Source of the DNA: Bog-473 sp036268485
GTDB taxonomy: Bacteria > Actinomycetota > Acidimicrobiia > Acidimicrobiales > RAAP-2
Assembly (NCBI GenBank): GCA_036268485.1
Contig: DATAUC010000075.1
Location: 45,415-109,414 of the forward strand
Length of the DNA stretch: 64,000 nucleotides
Direction of reading: 5' to 3'
Positions 34,277-40,680 of this stretch are shown piece after piece. The notes beneath the pieces were generated by a model. That model saw only the letters and a list, made by a program, of their open reading frames with translations. It was not told the DNA's origin and did not search any database. The stretch's first letter is position 1. Each line of letters opens with the position of its first letter. Made by a program: the position numbers and the translations under genes.

Positions 34277-35059
34277 TCAGCGCCCGATGAAGGTGGGCTG
34301 CCTCTTCTCGGCGAAGGCCGCCATGGCCTCGTGAGTGTCCTGGGTCGAGAAGTTGAGCGCCTGACAGCGGGCTTCGTCCTCGACCGCCTGTTCCATGCTG
34401 GCTTGGGCCGAGGCGTGCAGCAGCGTCTTGGTCAGGGAAAGCGCCAGCGGCGGCCCGGCAGCCAGGGTGGCGGCCCAGTCGGCCACGAAGGCGTCGACCT
34501 CCGAGGCGGGCAGGACCCGGTTGATGAGGCCAAGCTCGAGGGCCTCGGGGGCCGTCCACATGCCGCCGAAGAGCGCGATCTCCTTGGCCTTGGCCATACC
34601 GACCAGCCGGGGCAGGAGCCACGAGGCGCCGTTGTCGATGGAGAGGCCGCGCTTGGAGAAGATCATGGAGAGCTTGGCCGTCTCGCTGCAGACGACGAGA
34701 TCGCAGCCGAGGGCGAGCGACATGCCGGCACCGACAGCGAAGCCCTCCACCTTGGCGATGGTGGGTTTGGTGATGCGGTGCAGCGCCAGGGCCACCTCGC
34801 CCAGCTTGCGCATGCGACCGAGCGCCGAACTGTTGGGATCCGAACCCGGACCGTTGGGGTCGCCCAGGTCCGATCCGGTGCAGAAGGCGCCGCCGGCGCC
34901 GGTCAGCACCATGGCCCGGTCGGCCGAATTCGACTCCACCTCGGCGAAGATCTGGCGCAGCTCGGCCAGCATGACCGGGTTGACGGCGTTCTTGCGCTCG
35001 GGGCGGTTCATGGTGACGGTGACCACGCCACCACTGCGTTCGACGATGAGGGTCTCCAT
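34277..35059 (-). CDS. Enoyl-CoA hydratase/isomerase family protein
   Basis: A 260-residue crotonase-fold protein. Typical motifs are MNRPERKNAVNPVM, the oxyanion-hole segment GAGGAFCTGSDL, KVEGFAVGAGMSLALGCDLVVCSE and the segment SIDNGASWLLPRLVG. The usual catalytic pair of Glu residues of true hydratases is replaced (G-M in GAGMSL; D-N in SIDNGAS), so it may act as an isomerase or other crotonase enzyme. The ATG is 8 nt after a TAGGGT box. SPFH/NfeD genes follow on the same strand without an obvious functional link. Confidence 0.85.
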   Translation of the reverse strand: METLIVERSGGVVTVTMNRPERKNAVNPVMLAELRQIFAEVESNSADRAMVLTGAGGAFCTGSDLGDPNGPGSDPNSSALGRMRKLGEVALALHRITKPTIAKVEGFAVGAGMSLALGCDLVVCSETAKLSMIFSKRGLSIDNGASWLLPRLVGMAKAKEIALFGGMWTAPEALELGLINRVLPASEVDAFVADWAATLAAGPPLALSLTKTLLHASAQASMEQAVEDEARCQALNFSTQDTHEAMAAFAEKRQPTFIGR

Positions 35060-35067
35060 GAGCGACG

Positions 35068-35073
35068 ACCCTA
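35068..35073 (-). promoter_or_regulatory. Putative -10 box (TAGGGT) for the crotonase gene
   Basis: On the minus strand TAGGGT is followed by 8 nt and the ATG at 35059; no Shine-Dalgarno sequence intervenes. Confidence 0.4.
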
Positions 35074-35086
35074 GGCCGCCTTGCTT

Positions 35087-35428
35087 TCAAAACGCATCTT
35101 CAATGACGCTGAGTCGGGTGCCGAGGACCGAGGCCACGTCGAAACGGACCTCGTCGTAGTGGCCACCGTAAGTGCGCAGGTAGGCCACGGCGAGGCGGCG
35201 CAGCCGGAGCTGTTTGGTCCGGGTGACGGCCTCCTCGGGTGCGCCCTGGCGATCGCTGCGCCGGGTTTTGACTTCGCAGACGACCAGCGTGCGGTCCCTG
35301 GTGCACAAGAGGTCGATCTCGCCCTGGGCGCAGCGCCAATTGCGCTCGAGGATGGTGTAACCGGCCTCCGTGTACCACGACGCGGCGGCGTCTTCGCCGG
35401 CCTGGCCGAGGATCAGGTTCGGGTGCAT
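35087..35428 (-). CDS. yraN: UPF0102/YraN-family endonuclease-like protein
   Basis: A 113-residue member of the YraN family (restriction-endonuclease-like fold). It shows LGQAGEDAAASWYTEAGYTILERNWRCAQGEIDLLC, followed by LVVCEVKTRRS, the D...ExK core typical of PD-(D/E)XK nucleases. Its biochemical function is not known; it usually lies near comM and dprA. The ATG at 35428 gives the standard N-terminus; the frame is open further upstream into the DUF2469 gene but without family similarity. Confidence 0.88.
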   Translation of the reverse strand: MHPNLILGQAGEDAAASWYTEAGYTILERNWRCAQGEIDLLCTRDRTLVVCEVKTRRSDRQGAPEEAVTRTKQLRLRRLAVAYLRTYGGHYDEVRFDVASVLGTRLSVIEDAF

Positions 35429-35448
35429 GCCGGAGAACGGTCGTCCCC

Positions 35449-35742
35449 CTACAGCTCCTGCTCGGGCAACCTTTCGATGTTGACGTCGCGGAAGGTGATG
35501 ACCCGTACCGAGGGCACGAAGCGGGCCGGGCGGTACATGTCCCAGACCCAAGCGTCGCGCAGCTCCAACTCAATGCAGGCCGGAGTGGTGTCCGAGCGCA
35601 CGTTGACCGAGACCTCGTTGGCCAGGTAGAAGCGGCGTTCCGTCTCGATCACGTAGGCGAAGACGGGCAGGACGGCCCGGTACTCCTGGACCAGCCCCAG
35701 CTCAATTTCAGACTCGTACCGCTCGAGGTCTTCCTCGCTCAC
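35449..35742 (-). CDS. DUF2469 family protein
   Basis: A 97-residue conserved actinobacterial protein of unknown function, homologous to mycobacterial Rv2901c. Characteristic stretches are EEDLERYESEIELGLVQEYR, VIETERRFYLANEV and AWVWDMYRPARFVPSVRVITFRDVN. No signal, membrane helix or catalytic motif is visible. It lies between rplS and yraN as in mycobacteria, but the lepB and rnhB genes that commonly sit between rplS and this gene are absent here. The start codon is GTG. Confidence 0.9.
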   Translation of the reverse strand: MSEEDLERYESEIELGLVQEYRAVLPVFAYVIETERRFYLANEVSVNVRSDTTPACIELELRDAWVWDMYRPARFVPSVRVITFRDVNIERLPEQEL

Positions 35743-35750
35743 GGCAGGCC

Positions 35751-36107
35751 TTAGGAGGGCTTGGCGGTCCGCAATTCCTTGATCTTGGCGGCCTTCCCGT
35801 GACGGTCGCGCAGGTAGTACAGCTTGGCCCGACGCACGTCACCCAGGGTCACGACCTCAATGCGGTCCAGCGTGGGCGAGTGCACGGGGAAGGTGCGCTC
35901 CACGCCGACGCCGAAACTGACCTTGCGCACGGTGAACGTCTCGCGCACGCCGCCGCCCTGCCGGCGCATGACGGCACCCTGAAAGATCTGGACACGCTCA
36001 CGGGAACCCTCGACCACCCGGACGTGGACCTTGACGGAGTCGCCGGGGCGAAAATCGGGAATATCGGTGCGCAGGCTGTCGCGATCGATGATTTCAGTGG
36101 AGTGCAT
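35751..36107 (-). CDS. rplS: 50S ribosomal protein L19
   Basis: L19 sits at the 30S-50S interface. The 118-residue protein carries the conserved FRPGDSVKVHVRVVEGSRERVQIFQGAV, the GVGVERTFPVHSP signature and the DVRRAKLYYLRDRHGKAAKIKE end. The ATG at 36107 lies inside the last codons of trmD (14-bp overlap), suggesting translational coupling. The C-terminal basic tail is slightly longer than minimal L19. Confidence 0.96.
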   Translation of the reverse strand: MHSTEIIDRDSLRTDIPDFRPGDSVKVHVRVVEGSRERVQIFQGAVMRRQGGGVRETFTVRKVSFGVGVERTFPVHSPTLDRIEVVTLGDVRRAKLYYLRDRHGKAAKIKELRTAKPS

Positions 36108-36885
36108 GGGGGGCGTCCTTACGTAGCTCCGGCTCAGTGCCGGACGGAACATGGTAGCCGTGCTCGGCCAGGGCACGCACGTCGGCATCGCTGAGGCCGC
36201 CGGCGGCGCGCAGGCGGTCCAGCAGGTCGGGCCGGCGGGCGGCGGTGCGCAGCAGGGCCTGGGTACGCCTCCACCGGTCCACGGCGCCGTGATCCCCCGA
36301 ACGCAGGACCGCCGGGGCCTCCCAGTCCCGGAAGAGGGCCGGCCGGGTGTAGTGGGGATATTCGAGCAATCCGGCCGAGAAGCTCTCCTCGGCCGCCGAG
36401 GCCTCGTTGCCCAGGACATCGGGCAGCAGGCGGGCCACTGCTTCAATCACGACCAGGGCGGCCAGCTCGCCCCCGGCCAGGACGAAATCGCCCACCGAGA
36501 GCTCGCCGTCGACCAGGTGATCGGCGATGCGCTGGTCCACACCCTCGTAGCGGCCGCAGAGCAGGGAGAACCCGCCGGACAGAGCCGCCAGCTCCTGGGC
36601 CACGCCCTGCTCGAAGGACCGCCCGCTGGGAGAGAGCAGGAAGAGGGGTCGGGGGGCGTCGGACACGGCCTCGACGGTCCGGAAGATCGGCTCTGGCATG
36701 AGGACCATTCCGGCGCCACCGCCGAAGGGACTGTCGTCGACGGTGCGGTGGTTGTCGTTGGCTCCGTCACGCAGGTCGTGGGGGTGCACATCGAGCGCCC
36801 CCGACTCGGTGGCCCGACCCAGGATGGAGGCGCCGCAGTAGGAGCTGATGACCTCGGGGAAGAGGGTGAAGACGTCAATCCTCAC
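36094..36885 (-). CDS. trmD: tRNA (guanine-N1)-methyltransferase
   Basis: TrmD methylates G37 of tRNAs, preventing frameshifting. The 263-residue protein has the trefoil-knot SPOUT fold: MRIDVFTLFPE start, DDSPFGGGAGMVLMPEP, LSPSGRSFEQGVAQELA, the SAM site LLCGRYEGVDQRIADHLVDGELSVGDFVLAGGE and a C-terminal helical domain. The GTG start overlaps rimM by 11 bp and the 3' end overlaps rplS by 14 bp. Confidence 0.96.
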   Translation of the reverse strand: MRIDVFTLFPEVISSYCGASILGRATESGALDVHPHDLRDGANDNHRTVDDSPFGGGAGMVLMPEPIFRTVEAVSDAPRPLFLLSPSGRSFEQGVAQELAALSGGFSLLCGRYEGVDQRIADHLVDGELSVGDFVLAGGELAALVVIEAVARLLPDVLGNEASAAEESFSAGLLEYPHYTRPALFRDWEAPAVLRSGDHGAVDRWRRTQALLRTAARRPDLLDRLRAAGGLSDADVRALAEHGYHVPSGTEPELRKDAPHALH

Positions 36886-37390
36886 TGAGGAGTCCCTCGG
36901 GAATGTCCACCGTGATGGTCCCGGCCTCGGTGGCCGTCACGAAGCGCAACGGGACCAGCCCCTTGCCGTCGAGGACCAGCAGGTCGCTGGCCGGATTGGC
37001 CTCCACCGCGGTGACGGTGCCCAACTCGGTTCCCGCCACGTCCATGACGGTGGAGCCGACCAGGTCGTGCACGAAGAGCTTGCCCGGGACCTCGACCGCC
37101 TCGGCTTCGAGCTCGGTGCCCCGCCAGCGCTCGGCCTCGGTGCGGTCGTAGAAGCCCTCGAACTGGACGATCCAGCGGTCCTGAAAGGGACGGGACCACT
37201 CGACAGTGAGCGGGCCCTTCTCCGTCTGGAGAACCGAGCCCGGATCGAGGCGTTCGGTCAGGTCGGTCCAGAGCTGGACCACAACTTCGCCCCGCAGGCC
37301 GTGGGCCTTGGTGACCCGCCCGATGGAGAGAATTTCAGTCGTCGACGATGTCGACGCTGGCTGAGATGCCGTCCTTGGCCCCAGCCACAT
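36875..37390 (-). CDS. rimM: 16S rRNA processing protein RimM
   Basis: RimM assists maturation of the 30S head and binds S19. The N-terminal RimM domain begins SIGRVTKAHGLRGEVVV and the C-terminal PRC-barrel carries LFVHDLVGSTVMD...LVLDGKGLVPLRFV. The start is unclear. The only in-frame ATG (37390) lies 56 bp inside khpA and adds 18 unconserved residues; no GTG or TTG is available, and an ATT at 37333, just after the khpA stop, is the other candidate. Function is certain, start uncertain. Confidence 0.93.
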   Translation of the reverse strand: MWLGPRTASQPASTSSTTEILSIGRVTKAHGLRGEVVVQLWTDLTERLDPGSVLQTEKGPLTVEWSRPFQDRWIVQFEGFYDRTEAERWRGTELEAEAVEVPGKLFVHDLVGSTVMDVAGTELGTVTAVEANPASDLLVLDGKGLVPLRFVTATEAGTITVDIPEGLLSED

Positions 37391-37691
37391 TCACCAGCGT
37401 CCGGATGGCTTGCGCTGTCCGACCACGGCGGCCGATCACTCGGCCCATGTCGTCGGGTGCCACATGCAGGCTCAGTTTCAGCCCACCGCGACGCTCGTCG
37501 GTGTCGATCACCACGGCGTCGGGCTCGTTCGAAAGCGAGCGGGCCAGGTAGCTCAGCACGGCCAACGGCGTGCCGCCATCGATCTCTGCGTTCTCGTCGA
37601 CCTCGTCGTCGTAGTCGTCGGCATCATTGATGTCGTTGCCCTGCGGGCCGTCGACCTGGTTGATGTCGCCCGCTTCGTACAGGTCGGTCAC
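37335..37691 (-). CDS. khpA: KH-domain RNA-binding protein with acidic N-terminal extension
   Basis: KhpA is a small KH-domain RNA-binding protein encoded between rpsP and rimM. This 118-residue form has the KH domain in the C-terminal 75 residues, including the GxxG loop in RVIGRRGRTAQAIRTL. Before it lies an approximately 40-residue Asp/Asn/Glu-rich stretch (DINDADDYDDEVDENAEIDGG), absent from the usual 75-80-residue protein. The GTG start at 37691 shares its G with the rpsP stop. The extension may tune RNA binding or recruit basic partners; that is inference. Confidence 0.88.
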   Translation of the reverse strand: MTDLYEAGDINQVDGPQGNDINDADDYDDEVDENAEIDGGTPLAVLSYLARSLSNEPDAVVIDTDERRGGLKLSLHVAPDDMGRVIGRRGRTAQAIRTLVNVAGAKDGISASVDIVDD

Positions 37692-37975
37692 TACTTGGCC
37701 CTCGCGGCCGCAAAGTCGTCCCACGCACCCGACGTCTTGAGAAGCTTCTCAACCCGCTCGGTCGGCTGGGCGCCGTTGACCAGCCACTTGACGGCCTTGT
37801 CGTTGTCGATGTTGATGACCGCATCGCGGTCGGTGGTCGAAGCGCCACGAGGGGCGTAGGTGCCCACGATCTCGAGGAATCGACCGTCGCGAGGCGACCG
37901 GCTATCCGCAGCAACGACCCGGTAGGTCGGCTGCTTCTTCTTACCCATCCGCACAAGGCGGAGCTTCACTGCCAC
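37691..37975 (-). CDS. rpsP: 30S ribosomal protein S16
   Basis: S16 is an early-assembly 30S protein. The 94-residue sequence begins MAVKLRLVRMGKKKQPTYRVV and includes DSRSPRDGRFLEIVGTY, both standard. A GGAGGAA Shine-Dalgarno sequence lies 8 nt before the GTG start. It is 55 bp after ffh on the same strand and starts the rpsP-khpA-rimM-trmD-rplS cluster. Confidence 0.97.
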   Translation of the reverse strand: MAVKLRLVRMGKKKQPTYRVVAADSRSPRDGRFLEIVGTYAPRGASTTDRDAVINIDNDKAVKWLVNGAQPTERVEKLLKTSGAWDDFAAARAK

Positions 37976-38030
37976 GAACTGATTCCTCCATCATCTGGAC
38001 TTAGTCCATACATTCTGGCAGATGCGGGCC

Positions 38031-39581
38031 CTACCGGCCTTTCGGTGGGGTGACCCGCCCGCCTTTCTTCTTCTTTTTGGTCCCTTTGTTGCCCCCGACC
38101 ACCGGCCGGACCGGCCCGGCAGCGGGCAGTCCAGGCAGCCCCGGGAAGGCTGGGAGCTCGCCCGAATCGCCCATGAGCTGGGACAGCATGTCGAAGTCCG
38201 GTCCACCGGCGCCGGCCCCCTGAGTGGCCATCTTGCGGGCGGCTCGGCCGCTCAGACCCCCCATGTTGGGCATGCCCGGGAGGTTGGGCATGTTGCCCGA
38301 GGCCATCCCCTTCATCATCTTCTGCATCTCTTTGAACTGCTTGAGCAGGGTGTTCACGTCCTGAATCGACGTTCCCGAGCCCCGGGCCACCCGGCTGCGA
38401 CGGGAGCCATCCATCAGGTTCACGTCGTCGCGCTCGGCCCCGGTCATGCTCGAGACGATGGCCTCCACCTTGGAGACCTCGCCGTCGTCGATCTGGCCGG
38501 CGGCCTGGCGCATCTCCTTGGACATGCCGGGCATGAGTTTCATCAGGCCCCCCAGCGAACCCATCTTCTTGACCTGGCGCAGCTGGCCCAGGAAATCGTC
38601 CAGCGTGAACTGGCCCGACATGAGGCGGGCCGCTCCCTTGGCCACCTCGTCGTGGTCCATGGTGCGCTCGGCCTGCTCAATGAGGCTCATCACGTCGCCC
38701 ATGCCGAGGATGCGGTCGGCCATGCGGTCGGGGTGGAAGAGATCGAAGTCCTCGAGGCGCTCCCCGGTGGAGGCGAAGGCGATGGGCTTGCCCACCACGC
38801 CCTTGACCGAGAGGGCGGCGCCGCCGCGGGCGTCGCCGTCAAGCTTGGAGAGGATCACCGCATCGAGGGCCAGGGTCTCGTGGAAGGCCTTGGCCGTCGC
38901 CACAGCGTCCTGGCCGATCATGGCGTCGATGACCAGGAATGTGTAGTGGGGGTCGGTGCCCTTGGAGATCGACTTGATCTCGTCCATGAGGTCGGCGTCG
39001 ATGGTGAGACGGCCGGCCGTGTCGATGATGCAGATGTCCTTGCCGAGGCGCTGGGCTTCCTTCAGACCGGCCTTGGCGGCGGCGACCGGATTGGTGGGCT
39101 CGCTGAACACCGTGACGCCGGCCTGGGCGCCCAGGATGCGCAGCTGCTCCACGGCGGCTGGACGCTGGAGGTCGGCCCCGACCAGGATCGGGTTGCGGCC
39201 CTGCTGCTTCCACCACAGGGCCAACTTGGCCGAGGCGGTCGTCTTGCCCGCGCCCTGCAGACCCGCCATGAGAATGACGGTCGGGGGCCGGCTGGCGTAG
39301 GAGATCTTGAGGCTCTCGCCGCCGAGCACGCCGACCAGTTCCTCGTGCACCGCCTTAATGACCTGTTGGCCCGGCGTCAGGCTCTTGGACAACGACTCCG
39401 TGCTGACCCGGAGCCGGATGCCGTCGCAGAAGCGGCGGGCCACGGAAAGCTCGACGTCGGCCTCGAGGAGAGCGTTGCGGATGTCGGTCAGCGCCTCGTC
39501 CAGGTCGGCCTGGCTGATGCGGCCCTTGCCGCGCAGGCGCGTCGAAATGCCTTCGAGGCGGGTGGAAAGGCCGTCAAACAT
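38031..39581 (-). CDS. ffh: Signal recognition particle protein Ffh
   Basis: Ffh binds 4.5S RNA and signal sequences for co-translational membrane targeting. The 516-residue protein has the N domain, the G domain with GLQGAGKTTASAK, DTAGRL and SKLDGDARGGAAL, and a Met-rich M domain with SRRSRVARGSGTS and the MKGMASGNMPNLPGMPNMGG stretch. The C-terminus is a Lys/Gly-rich tail (GTKKKKKGG). The ATG is 8 nt after a TAACCT box. ftsY is upstream with a 31-bp gap. Confidence 0.97.
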   Translation of the reverse strand: MFDGLSTRLEGISTRLRGKGRISQADLDEALTDIRNALLEADVELSVARRFCDGIRLRVSTESLSKSLTPGQQVIKAVHEELVGVLGGESLKISYASRPPTVILMAGLQGAGKTTASAKLALWWKQQGRNPILVGADLQRPAAVEQLRILGAQAGVTVFSEPTNPVAAAKAGLKEAQRLGKDICIIDTAGRLTIDADLMDEIKSISKGTDPHYTFLVIDAMIGQDAVATAKAFHETLALDAVILSKLDGDARGGAALSVKGVVGKPIAFASTGERLEDFDLFHPDRMADRILGMGDVMSLIEQAERTMDHDEVAKGAARLMSGQFTLDDFLGQLRQVKKMGSLGGLMKLMPGMSKEMRQAAGQIDDGEVSKVEAIVSSMTGAERDDVNLMDGSRRSRVARGSGTSIQDVNTLLKQFKEMQKMMKGMASGNMPNLPGMPNMGGLSGRAARKMATQGAGAGGPDFDMLSQLMGDSGELPAFPGLPGLPAAGPVRPVVGGNKGTKKKKKGGRVTPPKGR

Positions 39582-39589
39582 GAAGTCTC

Positions 39590-39595
39590 AGGTTA
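39590..39595 (-). promoter_or_regulatory. Putative internal -10 box (TAACCT) for ffh
   Basis: On the minus strand TAACCT is followed by 8 nt and the ffh ATG. It lies in the 31-bp ftsY-ffh gap and could supply an extra promoter inside the operon. Confidence 0.4.
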
Positions 39596-39612
39596 GTGGT
39601 CAGCCCGACCCG

Positions 39613-40680
39613 TCACCCGAGCAGAGCGTCGACGAACTCGTCGGCATCGAAGGCGACCAGATCGTCGGGGCCTTCGCCCAGGCCCACCAACTTGACGGGC
39701 AGGCCGAGCTCGCGCTGCACGGCAATGACGATGCCGCCCTTGGCCGTGCCGTCGAGCTTGGTCAGCACGATCCCGGTCACGGTCACCGCCTCGGTGAACT
39801 GCTTGGCCTGGGCCAGGGCGTTCTGGCCGGTGGTGGCATCGAGGACGAGCAGGACCTCGGTGACGTTGCCGGGGTCGCGGTCGGCCACCCGGCGGATCTT
39901 CTTGAGCTCCTCGACCAGGTTGACCTTGTTGTGCAGCCGGCCCGCCGTGTCGGCCAAGACGAGGTCGTTGCCCCGGGCGGCGGCGCGCTGGACGGCATCG
40001 AAGACGATGGCGCTCGGATCGCCGCCCTCGGCACCCCGGACGATGTCGACATTCGAGCGCTCGGCCCACATGCCGAGCTGATCGGCGGCGGCGGCCCGGA
40101 AGGTGTCACCGGCGGCCAGCAGGACCGAGCGTCCGGCCGCGCTCTGTTGGCGGGCCAGCTTGCCGATGGTGGTGGTCTTGCCCACCCCGTTGACGCCGAC
40201 GACGAGCCACACGTCGGGCCGGCCGGCCTCGCCGTCGAAGCGCAGCTCCCGCGAGTCCGAGACGGCCAGCAGCTGGCGGATGGAGTGCCCGAGCGCACCG
40301 AGCAGGTCATCCCCGCTGGCGATCTCCTTGCTCTCCACCCGGCCCTTGAGTTCAGCCAGCAGGGCGGCCGTCGTGCTCACGCCGACGTCGGCCCGGATGA
40401 GGGCTTCCTCCAGCGAGTCCCAGGTGGCGGCGTCAATCCTGCCCCCCCGCAGCGCGGTGACGGCGCCGCTGAAGAGGCCGCGGACGCTGCCCAGGCGGCC
40501 CTTGTAAGTGGCGGCTTCGACTTCGGGCTGGGGCGGCGCTTCCTCGACGGCGATGACGGCCTGCTTCGGCGCCGGCTCGACGGCGGTCGGTGCGCCCGGC
40601 GCACGCCGTGAGCGCAACACCAGCAACAGCACCACCGCGAGGACGACAACAACGCCGATGGCAATGAGCACGGCGGTCAC
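39613..40680 (-). CDS. ftsY: Signal recognition particle receptor FtsY
   Basis: FtsY is the membrane receptor for the SRP. The 355-residue protein starts with a genuine membrane helix (residues about 3-23, VLIAIGVVVVLAVVLLLVL), as in many actinobacteria, then a short acidic linker and the NG domain: GVNGVGKTTTIGKLA, DTAGRLHNKVNLVEEL, TKLDGTAKGGIV and GLGEGPDDLVAFDADEFVDALL. The GTG start overlaps the smc stop (GTGA). Confidence 0.97.
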   Translation of the reverse strand: MTAVLIAIGVVVVLAVVLLLVLRSRRAPGAPTAVEPAPKQAVIAVEEAPPQPEVEAATYKGRLGSVRGLFSGAVTALRGGRIDAATWDSLEEALIRADVGVSTTAALLAELKGRVESKEIASGDDLLGALGHSIRQLLAVSDSRELRFDGEAGRPDVWLVVGVNGVGKTTTIGKLARQQSAAGRSVLLAAGDTFRAAAADQLGMWAERSNVDIVRGAEGGDPSAIVFDAVQRAAARGNDLVLADTAGRLHNKVNLVEELKKIRRVADRDPGNVTEVLLVLDATTGQNALAQAKQFTEAVTVTGIVLTKLDGTAKGGIVIAVQRELGLPVKLVGLGEGPDDLVAFDADEFVDALLG

